Assembly: GCA_042219835.1 (NCBI GenBank)
Contig: JBHJMN010000010.1
Location: 62,001 to 126,000 of the forward strand
Direction: 5' to 3'
Length of the DNA: 64,000 bases
DNA from: Paenibacillus_G elgii_A
GTDB taxonomy: Bacteria > Bacillota > Bacilli > Paenibacillales > NBRC-103111
In this document: positions 1 to 8,052 of the stretch, piece by piece
Layout of the letters: every line of letters starts with the position of its first letter
Numbering within the stretch: position 1 is the stretch's first letter
Position numbers and translations under genes: made by a program
Notes under the pieces: generated by a model
What the model saw: the letters and a program-made list of their open reading frames with translations, nothing else
Told to the model about the DNA's origin: nothing
Databases searched by the model: none

Positions 1-129
1 GATCTCCCGCATCCTTGCCGGCCCTTGCAGCTCGCTTGTAATTTCTTGATCGCACAGGGTGACTCCGTTGTGGTCGATGACGACAACACCTGTTTTTGTG
101 CTTGGGTCGATACCTGCGTATATGGTCAT
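1..129 (-). CDS. RuvC-like Holliday junction resolvase, partial (cut by left edge)
   Basis: Only the first 43 residues are visible; the gene runs off the left end. The N-terminus reads TIYAGIDPSTKTGVVVID, the first beta-hairpin of the RNase H-fold resolvases, with the first catalytic Asp in GIDPSTKTG. The ATG at 127-129 follows an AAGGAG ribosome site at normal spacing. Phage replication modules often carry such a resolvase beside ERF, SSB and helicase genes, as here. It is expected to cut branched recombination intermediates. The rest of the catalytic tetrad lies outside the window, so exact family (RuvC, RusA-like or another) stays open. Confidence 0.7.
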   Translation of the reverse strand, partial: MTIYAGIDPSTKTGVVVIDHNGVTLCDQEITSELQGPARMREI

Positions 130-149
130 GAAATTTATCTCCTTTTCAT

Positions 150-515
150 CTTCAAAATTTGGTCTACAGACAAAAGACAAAGACAGACATTTTTTTTCGG
201 TAATTTCCCTATAGAGGCTAAAACGCCTATAGGGATTTACGTAAATTTTTTGTCTATTTTGTCTTTTTGTCTGTAAGGTATAAAAAACCTAGATATATCA
301 AGGGTTTTCAGCCAGACAAAATTTAAAAAGTACAGACAAAATGACAGACAAAACAGACAAAATTGCGATTTTTGAGGCCAAAAAACGGCTTGTCACTTTA
401 GTCCACTAAAATTGAATATTAATTGACAAAACGATTTTCGGGCATTTTTGAGGTTGTTCGGTGAAATTTTGTCTGTACTTTGTCTGCCCCCTATTGGATT
501 TTTGTCTGCCTTTTT
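150..515. repeat. Iteron-like cluster of CAGACAAA/TTTGTCTG words
   Basis: The roughly 360-base gap between the resolvase and helicase genes is AT-rich and packed with GACAAA or its complement TTTGTC, more than a dozen times, often as ACAGACAAA. Copies cluster at about 163-188, 246-275, 315-362 and 470-510, the last reaching the 3' end of the helicase gene. A palindrome built on CCTATAG/CTATAGG lies at about 208-236. No gene is seen in the gap. Dense short repeats next to replication genes suggest binding sites for an origin-binding or regulatory protein. Confidence 0.55.
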
Positions 516-1870
516 TCTACTATTCCGAGTTTGCGATAAACTTCCCGGCGCTTCCAAAATTGCGCTTTGATGATTGGATTTCGGATGTCCCAAAAGTCGT
601 AAACGACCGCTTCGCTCTTTCCATCAGCAGGCCGCATGATGCGTCCTACTTCCTGCTGGACAGCTCCCTGCGCTCGCTTCGGTGTCGCTAGGAATAGGCG
701 GTTCAGATGCGTGATGTCCAACCCCTCCCGCGCGAGCTGCGTCGCAAGCAAAACATGGACTTCCTTGTTCCGGCAGCGGCGCAAAATCTCGTCCCTGTCC
801 TTCTTCTTCATCTTGCCCGTCAGCAGCTCGACGGTGAGGTGCGGCAGCGCGGACCGGATACCGGCCAGCAGCAGCTTGAGGTGCTCGATCCGATCCGAAA
901 GCACTAGCCCGTAACTGTCCGGCTGCATAGCCTGGGCGACGGTCTGGACGACGAGCTGGTTGCGTTCGGGACTCTTCATTAAGTCATCAATGATTTTGGT
1001 ATAGTCCTGCTGGTTGCTGCTAAATTTCGTCTGGATGACCTCAAGCTGTGGTATCATAACCGGCACATCAAACTGGCCGATCTCATGGAGCACGGGCCCG
1101 CCCGCCGCTGTCACAACACCGCCCAATCCGTCCTCGCGGTCCGGCGTTGCGCTTACCCAAAAGCGATAGAGGGCGGGGAACTGGCTGACGATGTTGTAAA
1201 ACGAATCTGCGGCCAGATGATGCGCCTCGTCTACAAAGATCGCTCCAAAACGCTGTGCAAGCTCCTGCAAGTCCATGCGCTTGAGCGACTGGATCAAAGC
1301 GACGGTCAGGCGGCTGCCAATCGTCTTTTTGCCGCCGCCGATCCGCCCGATCTCCGCCTCCTCCATGTCCAGCACGCGGACCGCGCAGTCCACGGCCTGC
1401 TGCGCCAAGTCCTGTGTATGTGTGATCCATAACGTCGGTTGGCCGATGCGAGCCATGGCCTCCAACATGATTATGGTCTTTCCGGCCCCGCACGGGGCGA
1501 CAATGCCGCCCTGCCCGCGCTTCACCATTTGTTCGACCGCTGTGCGCTGATAATCGCGTAATTGGATGCTAGAGCGGAACGCAACTTTTTGGCACCGTAA
1601 GCGCCGGTCTATAGTTACGTAAGTGACCGATTTTTCTTGGCACAGTTGCAGCAAGCGCCGGATGAATCCGCGCGGGAGCCGCAGCAGCTCGTCGTCGATT
1701 TCGTAATAGGTCAGCGTTGGCGAAAGTTTGTAAAAAGCAAGGTCCATTCGGACCGCATTAACATAGGCAGGATTTTCGAATGTAAGCTCCTGTGTGACGG
1801 CATGCAGAAGCGTGTCCGGCACGCTGCGGATCGGTATCTCGATGCAATGGCTAACGGTAATCTCAAGCAT
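491..1870 (-). CDS. Superfamily 2 DEAD/DEAH-box helicase of phage type
   Basis: 459 residues. After an N-terminal domain of about 100 residues comes an SF2 helicase core: Q-like LRDYQR near 103, Walker A APCGAGKT near 125, Walker B DEAHH near 215, the SATP motif near 240 and a C-terminal RecA domain ending in QEVGRIMRP (motif VI). Related enzymes in phages and mobile elements unwind DNA or remodel forks. It is the last replication gene before the iteron-like gap and starts three bases after the upstream stop, so it is probably co-transcribed with the primase. Its 3' end overlaps the repeat cluster. Confidence 0.85.
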   Translation of the reverse strand: MLEITVSHCIEIPIRSVPDTLLHAVTQELTFENPAYVNAVRMDLAFYKLSPTLTYYEIDDELLRLPRGFIRRLLQLCQEKSVTYVTIDRRLRCQKVAFRSSIQLRDYQRTAVEQMVKRGQGGIVAPCGAGKTIIMLEAMARIGQPTLWITHTQDLAQQAVDCAVRVLDMEEAEIGRIGGGKKTIGSRLTVALIQSLKRMDLQELAQRFGAIFVDEAHHLAADSFYNIVSQFPALYRFWVSATPDREDGLGGVVTAAGGPVLHEIGQFDVPVMIPQLEVIQTKFSSNQQDYTKIIDDLMKSPERNQLVVQTVAQAMQPDSYGLVLSDRIEHLKLLLAGIRSALPHLTVELLTGKMKKKDRDEILRRCRNKEVHVLLATQLAREGLDITHLNRLFLATPKRAQGAVQQEVGRIMRPADGKSEAVVYDFWDIRNPIIKAQFWKRREVYRKLGIVEKRQTKIQ

Positions 1871-1872
1871 GG

Positions 1873-2301
1873 TTACACCTCTTTTCGATTCTTTTCGATG
1901 TACTGCAAATAAGATTGTGCGCGCTCCAGCATTTCGGGAAACTCGACGCGGGAGGCGACAACCTTCTTATAAGCAGGCTTGGGCTTGCCCGGCGACCAAC
2001 CATACCTTGTCAGATCGAACCGGTTATGCTCCTCCCGAAGCGCTATCAAGTCGCTTTTTGGATGAATGGACCATAGATATAGCTCGCCAAAGTTTAGGAC
2101 TTGCCATCCGAGTTCTTTCATACGCTGGTTTTGCTGGAGTAACGCGATAACCGCGGGCTTGTGCTCGCGTAGTTCCTCGCGCAGCTCATCCTGCAGCGTA
2201 TACTTGGCGCGGAACAGGAGACGCGGTCCGGCTGCGGTCGGTTCGATCCAAAGCTCCACGTCCTCGCGGTAGGCAAGGGCAAGACATTCCGTCGCGCTCA
2301 T
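1873..2301 (-). CDS. TubC-like N-terminal-domain protein, phage replication operon
   Basis: 142 residues from the ATG at 2299-2301, which overlaps the primase stop as ATGA; a longer reading from 2358 would overlap the primase gene by 60 bases and is less likely. The segment RLLFRAKYTLQDELREELR and then EHKPAVIALL resembles the small TubC-type docking fold often seen fused to or beside mobile-element primases. The C-terminal half is charged and unassigned. Position between primase and helicase genes with translational coupling suggests an accessory role in replication; this is inference. Confidence 0.6.
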   Translation of the reverse strand: MSATECLALAYREDVELWIEPTAAGPRLLFRAKYTLQDELREELREHKPAVIALLQQNQRMKELGWQVLNFGELYLWSIHPKSDLIALREEHNRFDLTRYGWSPGKPKPAYKKVVASRVEFPEMLERAQSYLQYIEKNRKEV

Positions 2302-4520
2302 ATCTCGCCCACCTCGCCCCCGCTTGATTGCGTTACGCTTTTTGCTTGGTCTTGCCAACGTTCGGGATAATCGGTCAGAACGCCGATCCCGCGGAACCCC
2401 CGGTCCTGCTTCGCGCCAATACGGGCGTTTTCAAACGTGTACCCCTTCGATTCCATCCATTCCCGGATTTGCTCATACAGGGCGCTTTTCTTGTGCTGGT
2501 ACTCGCCGTTTTCCTCCGTCCAATCGCGGTAGACATCAAGCAGCCGTTTGACCGTGACCGTGGCCGTAGGATGGACGAAAAGCCGATCCTCAATAAAGTC
2601 GGACACGCTGTCCATCTCCTCGCGGTAGTTGTCCCGCGACTCCTGCATGGATTTCGGCGCACGGAGCCCTTCCTGCTGCCACATCAGGCACCCTTGGACC
2701 ATCCAGTTCAGGATGCCCGGAAATTCGGCTTCCAGCTTCGCAGAGAGGTTTTTGTCGCGTTTCTCCTCGGTGAACCGGACGTTAAAATCGACGATCCGCA
2801 TCCGTTCCCAAATGCCATAGTCCATGCCGCTGATCTTGGGTCGATGGTTGGTGCTGAAAAAAATCTTAAAGGTCGGAATGTAGGTGAAAAATTCCTTGTG
2901 TAAAAATCTTGCGCTGATCGGATCGCCGCCCGTAAGCTGCTTGACGAGCGCCTCAGAAAGCCGGGAGCCCTTCTCCGATTCGCTGGCAATGACATACCGG
3001 GCACCCTTGAGCTTGGCAATATCGTTGTTCACACCGCCTGCATTCTGCTTGGCAAGAAAAGAGTCCGTGTTGGCCTGCTCCGCGTAGTCGCCCAACAGCT
3101 TGTAAATGGTATTTGCCATGGTCCCCTTTCCGTTCCGGCCGTTCCCGGAGAAGAAGAACAGCACGTGCTCCGAGGTGTCACCAGTGAGCGCGTAGCCGAA
3201 TGCTTTTTGCAAATACCGAATCACGTCGTTTTGCGTGTTGCCCTGCTTGTCTTTGATGATCTCTGACAGAAAGGTTTCCCAGTTCGGGCAGCGCGAGTCC
3301 GGTAGGTAGTCCACTTCCACCCTCCGCGTAATCAAATGGCGTCGATGATGCGGAAGCAGCTTACCAGTTCGCAGGTCCAAAATACCGTTGCGGACGTTCA
3401 GCAGCCAGTGATCGGCATCCAGCTCGTCAGTCCCCACGGCCAGATATGGCGCTGCGAGCTGTATCATGGCGTCTATTTGTTTCTTGTTTTTCGCTTTATC
3501 CGCCTGCATATACATCGACTTCTGTCGTCCAGCGTTTGGTTCGGCTGCTGCCTCCTCTTCGATCTTGCGCGTGATGGAAGCGGCAATTTTGAGGATTTCT
3601 CCCCGGCCGTCGAGCTCCCACTTGCTGCCGTCCCAAACGAACCATGATTTGAAAGGGAAACAGTATTTCAGATCGTTCCCGTAGTAATGCACGATCCGCT
3701 GCGCGTTGCCTACGTCGCCCGAATCAAATTTCGGTACCACCTTGTTATCCTTGATCTCGTAGGGCATGGGCGAATATTTGGATGCGCTGCGTACGATCGT
3801 ATGCAGCTCTTTGTCCTCCATCGGAGGCGAGCAGAGCTGCCGTCCGAGGAGCATAATCACATCCTCGATATCATGCTGGCCGATGTTCATCTGCACAAGC
3901 CGGGAGGCGTGACTGAACAGCGTCGTGTTGCGTCCAGGCTCGTAGATGGGCAGCGTGAACGGCCGATCTTCCGGCTTGTTTACCGTCTTGAGCGGCAGGA
4001 ACCAGTCCGGCATCATGTCCGCGTCATCGTCCCCGAAGTTGATCCATACGCGCCCCGGCGTCAGCTCACCGAGTGGAAGTACGATCTGTCCCCTGCCTTG
4101 GAGCCGATAGTCCACCACGAAGCCTGTCCGCGTAAATGCCTTCACGTTTTGGCGCTTCACACCGCCCGGATCGCGGAAAAGAAACTGATAGCCGCCCGGC
4201 GTCTCGATAGCGAAATGGCGAACACTGAAAAGCTCCAGCAGCCCGCGGACAATCCGCCCCTCCTCTTTGCTGTCCACGTCCAAAACGATGTATCCCTCGG
4301 GAATGACCATGCCTACCCAACCGCTTTGACGTGTCCATAAGTTCAGCGCCTTGGTATCGTGACCGTTACTTTTTTGCCACCCTTTGTTAATGGGAACCTT
4401 CGCTTCTTGATACCGTTCTCGCTCCGTCCCTGCCGTATTGGACTTGGAATACCCTTTTAGCTTGATGAACTGGGCGTTTGGAAGCTTCGTTCTGATATGT
4501 TCAAATGAATATGCTTCGAT
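2298..4520 (-). CDS. D5/P4-type primase-helicase with probable ATC start
   Basis: Most of the protein is a prim-pol-like N-terminus (PEGYIVLDVDSKEEG), a linker with a primase C-terminal-like segment, and a D5-type AAA+ helicase: Walker A FSGNGRNGKGT, Walker B region ARYVIASESEKG, then the sensor-like IFFSTNHRP. The first ATG is at 4310, but the frame stays open to a TAG at 4527-4529 and the extra 70 residues include KVPINKGWQ, typical of prim-pol N-termini. No ATG, GTG or TTG lies in that stretch. ATC at 4518-4520 sits about 8 bases after AAGGGGGT, so a rare ATC start giving 740 residues is the best reading. It should prime and unwind phage DNA. Confidence 0.8.
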   Translation of the reverse strand: MEAYSFEHIRTKLPNAQFIKLKGYSKSNTAGTERERYQEAKVPINKGWQKSNGHDTKALNLWTRQSGWVGMVIPEGYIVLDVDSKEEGRIVRGLLELFSVRHFAIETPGGYQFLFRDPGGVKRQNVKAFTRTGFVVDYRLQGRGQIVLPLGELTPGRVWINFGDDDADMMPDWFLPLKTVNKPEDRPFTLPIYEPGRNTTLFSHASRLVQMNIGQHDIEDVIMLLGRQLCSPPMEDKELHTIVRSASKYSPMPYEIKDNKVVPKFDSGDVGNAQRIVHYYGNDLKYCFPFKSWFVWDGSKWELDGRGEILKIAASITRKIEEEAAAEPNAGRQKSMYMQADKAKNKKQIDAMIQLAAPYLAVGTDELDADHWLLNVRNGILDLRTGKLLPHHRRHLITRRVEVDYLPDSRCPNWETFLSEIIKDKQGNTQNDVIRYLQKAFGYALTGDTSEHVLFFFSGNGRNGKGTMANTIYKLLGDYAEQANTDSFLAKQNAGGVNNDIAKLKGARYVIASESEKGSRLSEALVKQLTGGDPISARFLHKEFFTYIPTFKIFFSTNHRPKISGMDYGIWERMRIVDFNVRFTEEKRDKNLSAKLEAEFPGILNWMVQGCLMWQQEGLRAPKSMQESRDNYREEMDSVSDFIEDRLFVHPTATVTVKRLLDVYRDWTEENGEYQHKKSALYEQIREWMESKGYTFENARIGAKQDRGFRGIGVLTDYPERWQDQAKSVTQSSGGEVGEI

Positions 4521-4571
4521 GGTTCCCTACCCCCTTAGATAAACGAAGGGAGGGTCGCCCCTCCCGCATGC

Positions 4572-4979
4572 TCAAAACGGTAAATCATCATCCGAGATGT
4601 CGATCGGTGCCCCGTCATCGCGGTACTCGTCGCGCCGTCCACCATAGCCGCCACCTTCGCGATTCCCGGACTCAAGGAAACGCACGTTGTCCGCAACAAC
4701 CTCCGTCACATAGACGCGCCGCCCCTCGTTGTTATCGTAATTTCGAATCTGGATGCGCCCCTCGACCGCTACCAGCTTTCCCTTGCTCAAATAATTAGCG
4801 CAGGCTTCTGCGGTCTGTCGCCATGTCACTACAGGGATAAAGTCGGCTTCCTTTTTCCCATTCGTTTGAAAAGGCCGATCAACTGCAAGCGTAAAACTGG
4901 TCGTTGCGGTCCCATTTGAAGTATGGCGAAGCTCCGGGTCTTTGGTCAGTCTGCCGATCAGTATTGTACGATTGAGCAT
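4572..4979 (-). CDS. ssb: Single-stranded DNA-binding protein, phage copy
   Basis: 135 residues with a full OB fold: MLNRTILIGRLTKDPELR start, TSFTLAVDR strand, FIPVVTWRQTAEACANYLSKG core, and the acidic tail tip DDDLPF that recruits partner proteins in the SSB family. The linker is short and rich in Gly and Arg. It lies directly after the ERF recombinase gene, ERF ending one base before the SSB start, which is the usual phage recombination pairing: SSB coats single strands on which the annealing protein acts. Shorter than the typical chromosomal SSB of about 165 residues, consistent with a phage version. Confidence 0.95.
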   Translation of the reverse strand: MLNRTILIGRLTKDPELRHTSNGTATTSFTLAVDRPFQTNGKKEADFIPVVTWRQTAEACANYLSKGKLVAVEGRIQIRNYDNNEGRRVYVTEVVADNVRFLESGNREGGGYGGRRDEYRDDGAPIDISDDDLPF

Positions 4980-5666
4980 CTAAATTTCCCCTTCCTTGGC
5001 CTGTTTCTCGGCCAGCAGCTTTTTCATAAACTCTTCCATTTGCGCATAAGTGCGGTTCTTTTCTTTTTGCTTCACAACCCAAGTTTTGAGGTTGTTCAAG
5101 TCACCTGCATAATCCTGATACAGCTTTTTTAATGATGTGGGAATACTCTCCCCTGATGGTGCGGAAGATTTCTTATCCTCTTGCTTTTTGTCACCGGACG
5201 TCGCACCCTTTGGATTTTCTGCCTGCTTTGAATTTTCTTTTCGCTTTCGCTGTTGATCGTCCAGCTCGGCGCTGCTAATCTTGTCCGGATCGTCACCTGT
5301 TGGAATTGCAAATGTTCGCAGAAGAAGGTACTTGTAGCTGTAAGTCATAGCCTTTCCGACGCCCTTATCTTGAGTGTCCGCACCCGTTCCGCTCGAAGTT
5401 GCAATTTCATATTCTCCTGTGTCAATATCAACAATCTTATATTTCACATCCACGGTAGAGAGGCTTCCTTCCCGGCTGTGTGTCTGTTCTATTGGGATAA
5501 TGATCAGTCCGTTTTTGATCAAACTATCACGAACCGTCATAGTAACCTTTTCTTCCGAGATGGCTTTGTACTTCGTATTTCCGAACTCGACTTTGTCGTC
5601 TTTTTGCAGGTATTTAACTTCCTGCATAACTTGGTGAATTTTCTTGTAAAGCTGCGCTTTGCTCAT
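4980..5666 (-). CDS. ERF-family single-strand annealing recombinase
   Basis: 228 residues from the ATG at 5664-5666, chosen because TAAGGAGG sits at ideal spacing; a longer frame to 5786 lacks such a site. ERF hallmarks are YKAISEEKVTMTVRDSL, then the glycine-rich GTGADTQDKGVGKAMTYSYKYLL core and an FAIPTGDDPD motif. The C-terminal third is a low-complexity Lys/Glu/Ser linker followed by a short helical tail. The family anneals complementary single strands in phage recombination. It is adjacent to ssb and in one operon with the other early genes. Confidence 0.9.
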   Translation of the reverse strand: MSKAQLYKKIHQVMQEVKYLQKDDKVEFGNTKYKAISEEKVTMTVRDSLIKNGLIIIPIEQTHSREGSLSTVDVKYKIVDIDTGEYEIATSSGTGADTQDKGVGKAMTYSYKYLLLRTFAIPTGDDPDKISSAELDDQQRKRKENSKQAENPKGATSGDKKQEDKKSSAPSGESIPTSLKKLYQDYAGDLNNLKTWVVKQKEKNRTYAQMEEFMKKLLAEKQAKEGEI

Positions 5667-5677
5667 GAGCTGCCTCC

Positions 5678-5878
5678 TTAATCGCCAATGATGCGGGCGT
5701 TTGATTGTACTGGTTTGTCCAGCAGGTTCACAGCCTGCCCTTGTGGATGATCCTTCATAATCGTGATGGGGCCGACTAGGCCGCATGTAATTTTTAAAAC
5801 CTGCTGCTGTTCATCGGTCAAAGCCGTTGGATACAAGACTCCATCTTTGCAATAAAAGAGAACCGGGCCGTCTGTCAT
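5678..5878 (-). CDS. Hypothetical phage protein, 66 residues
   Basis: Starts at the second of two ATGs (5876-5878), which is 7 bases after GAGGAGG and overlaps the previous stop as ATGA; the ATG at 5884 is too close to the ribosome site. The protein begins MTDGPVLFYCKDGVLYPTAL and contains QQQVLKITCGLVGPITIM. No known family is recognised. It has no membrane segment and no signal peptide. Tight coupling with neighbours places it in the early phage operon. Confidence 0.65.
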   Translation of the reverse strand: MTDGPVLFYCKDGVLYPTALTDEQQQVLKITCGLVGPITIMKDHPQGQAVNLLDKPVQSNARIIGD

Positions 5879-6246
5879 TCGCATTCCTCCTCATCGTCTG
5901 AATCGAAAGCTTCGTGCGTTTTGATGGTTACATCGCATGAAGCATTACATTCAGGACAGTCAAATAACTGGGCATCGTATACAAAATCAGGATCTTCGTT
6001 CAGATATTCAACAATGTTCTGGCCGCACCGTGGGCAGAAATTAATATTTCCAAGCTTCCACTGGGTTTCAGAGCAAATTGGAAGTACAACATACGGCTTA
6101 AGGTCAGAAATGATTTCGTTTCGAAAAACATCTTTCTCGACAACTTTGATTGCCTCATCCTGTGTCATAGCTTTATTTAGGTTGACTGTAAGCGTGATCT
6201 CCTCAGACTGGCCGATAAATCGATAAAGTATCTTTTGATCGCTCAT
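5875..6246 (-). CDS. Zinc-ribbon hypothetical protein, phage operon
   Basis: 123 residues. The middle holds a clear zinc ribbon, CPRCG near 73 and CPEC near 99, separated by about 25 residues. The N-terminal part (TVNLNKAMTQDEAIKVVEKD) predicts strands and a helix; the tail is strongly acidic (SDDEEECE). No catalytic motif is visible. Its stop overlaps the start of the next gene. A nucleic-acid-binding or regulatory role is possible from the ribbon but not shown. Confidence 0.7.
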   Translation of the reverse strand: MSDQKILYRFIGQSEEITLTVNLNKAMTQDEAIKVVEKDVFRNEIISDLKPYVVLPICSETQWKLGNINFCPRCGQNIVEYLNEDPDFVYDAQLFDCPECNASCDVTIKTHEAFDSDDEEECE

Positions 6247-6297
6247 ATTAACGCCCCTATTTTTTAAGTAATGAAAACCCGTTCCCTGAATTTGCCC

Positions 6298-6414
6298 TTA
6301 TCCCCATAACAGCCAGCCGACAAAAACACCTATAGCGAAAACCGGAATACATAGCAGGACAACAATCCGCAGGAAAAACTGTAGGTAAAAATATGTCCCA
6401 AACAGATTAATCAC
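6298..6414 (-). CDS. Small one-pass membrane protein, 38 residues
   Basis: A short frame from GTG at 6412-6414 to TAA at 6298-6300. The peptide is almost entirely hydrophobic: FFLRIVVLLCIPVFAIGVFVGWLLWG, one membrane helix. An AAGG sequence lies just upstream, somewhat close to the GTG. It fills the gap between two phage genes in the same direction, starting 9 bases after the upstream stop. Small membrane proteins of this kind are common in phage early regions, but no family is recognised. Confidence 0.5.
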   Translation of the reverse strand: MINLFGTYFYLQFFLRIVVLLCIPVFAIGVFVGWLLWG

Positions 6415-6423
6415 CGCCTTATT

Positions 6424-6600
6424 TCAAACTTGTCCATTGTCTTGATGGACTCTTTCGCGGTCAATGGTCACAACCGTTCCTCGCTCAATTTCAATCAATA
6501 CTTCGTTATAACTTGCATCGGCTCCGATTACACGTCCGCTCATACCAGCAAGCAATCCTTCGATAATAGAAGCGTCTTTATTTATCACAATTGGCCTCAT
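6424..6600 (-). CDS. Hypothetical phage protein, 58 residues
   Basis: Starts at ATG 6598-6600 behind a strong AAGGAGGGG site; the ATG at 6636 has no such site. The sequence MRPIVINKDASIIEGLLAG then GRVIGADASYNEVLIEIERG and TVVTIDRERVHQD looks like a small all-beta fold, resembling short phage proteins that hold a single beta-barrel. No function can be assigned. It sits in the early operon between the small membrane protein and the MazG-like gene. Confidence 0.65.
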   Translation of the reverse strand: MRPIVINKDASIIEGLLAGMSGRVIGADASYNEVLIEIERGTVVTIDRERVHQDNGQV

Positions 6601-6632
6601 AAGCCCCTCCTTATGTCCTTCCGTATTCAGTC

Positions 6633-7328
6633 TCATACGGCTTCGTTGCGATCCAGCATCTCGACGATCTGCACGGCCACGGCAGCCACTTGCACCGCTT
6701 CTGCCCGGATGTTGGTATGACCGCCCTTCTCCCGCGCCTCCGGCCCGTTGTTAAAGATCGTCTCGTTTACCGCTTCGCACAACTCTCCATACTCCTCACC
6801 AAGAATGCTCACCCATGCCGCCAAAGGATGGTTCTGTTCGCCCCATTTCGCATTTTGGCGCTGACGCTCTTCAATTACACTTTGCAAAGCGGGCGTTTTA
6901 AGCTGCGCCAGATCGGAAAGGAGCTCAATTACAGGACCCAGCTTGTCAAAGGCACTGGATACGGATGGGACACACTTGTTTGCCTCGATAACAGGCTTGT
7001 CTTTGCCTTCGACAGCGTCAGGTGGTTTCTGAGCCTTAAGCAGCTCCCTCGCCTTCTCAGGACTAATTCCCTTCAACTCCCATTTCTTCACAAGGTTGTA
7101 GATTGCGTTATACTTCAATCCGTACGCCTTTTCAATGCTAGAAAGCGTTTCGCCAGCAGCTACGGCTTCAAGTAGTGCCTGTTTGGTCAATCCGTTATTG
7201 TTCAATTTCTCCAGCTCCTCCGGGGACAATTTATAGCTGACAACTGGACCGTGTCCGGCTGTCATTCGCTCGATTTCGGGATTAGGCCGGGGTATGGCCC
7301 GAAGCGGTAATTTGCCTCTACCTCTCAT
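6633..7328 (-). CDS. MazG-like nucleotide pyrophosphohydrolase with N-terminal HTH segment
   Basis: 231 residues from ATG 7326-7328, overlapping the upstream stop as ATGA and 7 bases after AAGGAGC. The C-terminal half (from about 145) is a MazG-like all-alpha fold: VIEERQRQNAKWGEQNHPLAAWVSILGEEYGELCEAVNE, holding the ExxE of the metal site, then RAEAVQVAAVAVQIVEMLDR. The family hydrolyses nucleoside triphosphates or related nucleotides. The N-terminal half has an HTH-like stretch (LTKQALLEAVAAGETLSSIEKAYGLK, about residues 48-73) that could bind DNA. The fusion is seen in related phages; its role is not known to me. Confidence 0.75.
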   Translation of the reverse strand: MRGRGKLPLRAIPRPNPEIERMTAGHGPVVSYKLSPEELEKLNNNGLTKQALLEAVAAGETLSSIEKAYGLKYNAIYNLVKKWELKGISPEKARELLKAQKPPDAVEGKDKPVIEANKCVPSVSSAFDKLGPVIELLSDLAQLKTPALQSVIEERQRQNAKWGEQNHPLAAWVSILGEEYGELCEAVNETIFNNGPEAREKGGHTNIRAEAVQVAAVAVQIVEMLDRNEAV

Positions 7329-7543
7329 ATGGCTCGCTCCTTCATGGTCCGTTCTTTCCAAGCTTTCTCAAACGGGGGCGGCGGGCCTTCCCAATGCCTG
7401 CGCCCCATGCAATAGGTAACGAAAAGGCCAGATGACTTCTCATAATAGAAGCCGTTCAGGGGATTGCCCGCAGCGTCCCGAGGCAATGAGTCCTCGGATG
7501 CCGCGAGCTGGAAGGTGAATAAGTCCAACTGGACCAGCTTCAT
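7325..7543 (-). CDS. Hypothetical phage protein, 72 residues
   Basis: Coupled at both ends by ATGA overlaps: its ATG overlaps the Gp157-like stop and its stop overlaps the MazG-like start. The sequence starts MKLVQLDLFTFQLA and includes NGFYYEKSSGLFVTYCMGR and an HWEGPPPPFEKAW segment. It is basic and aromatic-rich, with no signal peptide or membrane helix. No family recognised. Confidence 0.65.
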   Translation of the reverse strand: MKLVQLDLFTFQLAASEDSLPRDAAGNPLNGFYYEKSSGLFVTYCMGRRHWEGPPPPFEKAWKERTMKERAI

Positions 7544-8040
7544 CTGATCCGCAGCCCCTTGGTTTGCTTGAGCTGCGCCCCGGCCACCTCGACGCCGTTT
7601 TTCAGATCGGCCAAAAGCGACCGTTTGTCGATGTCCACCCGAGGAATTTTGTAACGATCCGGGACCCTCGATTCGTCCAGTACCTCCACACTGGGCGGAT
7701 TGTTCTGGATGGTGAAGTTAAAGAGCATGCCAGCGACTTTTGTTCTGTCCAAGCGCAACATCTCGGATTCGAGATAGTTTTTGAGATATTCGGCCTTGTT
7801 CTGTTTGGCCTTGCGCCGTTCCGTGAGCCGATCGGCCTCGGCCTTCAAAGCGTCGGCTTCCGCTTGCAGTGAGCGAACAAACTTTGCAATGTTGTCCGCC
7901 TTGATCTCGATATCCATCTGCAGCGAGTCAAGCGTGTCCTTCAAAGGCTCAAGGTTTGGCGTTTCTGCCCCTTCCGCCTCTGCCTGATCCAGTAACACAG
8001 CGACTTGTTCGAATCCATCTACGAGCTCGTATAGTTTCAA
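7540..8040 (-). CDS. Gp157-like siphovirus protein
   Basis: 166 residues with the layout of the siphovirus Gp157 family: MKLYELVDGFEQVAVLLDQ start, a long central coiled coil (about 45-110) rich in Ala, Glu, Lys and Arg with LTERRKAKQNKAEYLKNYL, and a conserved C-terminal beta section with PPSVEVLDESRVPDRY and IDKRSLLADLKNG. The family is common next to recombination genes in Gram-positive phages; it has been linked to resistance phenotypes in some lysogens but no biochemical role is settled. Its RBS is AGGAGG 13 bases upstream region of the sigma-factor gap. Confidence 0.85.
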   Translation of the reverse strand: MKLYELVDGFEQVAVLLDQAEAEGAETPNLEPLKDTLDSLQMDIEIKADNIAKFVRSLQAEADALKAEADRLTERRKAKQNKAEYLKNYLESEMLRLDRTKVAGMLFNFTIQNNPPSVEVLDESRVPDRYKIPRVDIDKRSLLADLKNGVEVAGAQLKQTKGLRIR

Positions 8041-8052
8041 AATTAGGACCTC

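Noticed and set aside
25..276. 83-codon plus-strand frame at the left edge
   Set aside because: It lies over the RuvC-like start and the repeat cluster; composition is not protein-like.
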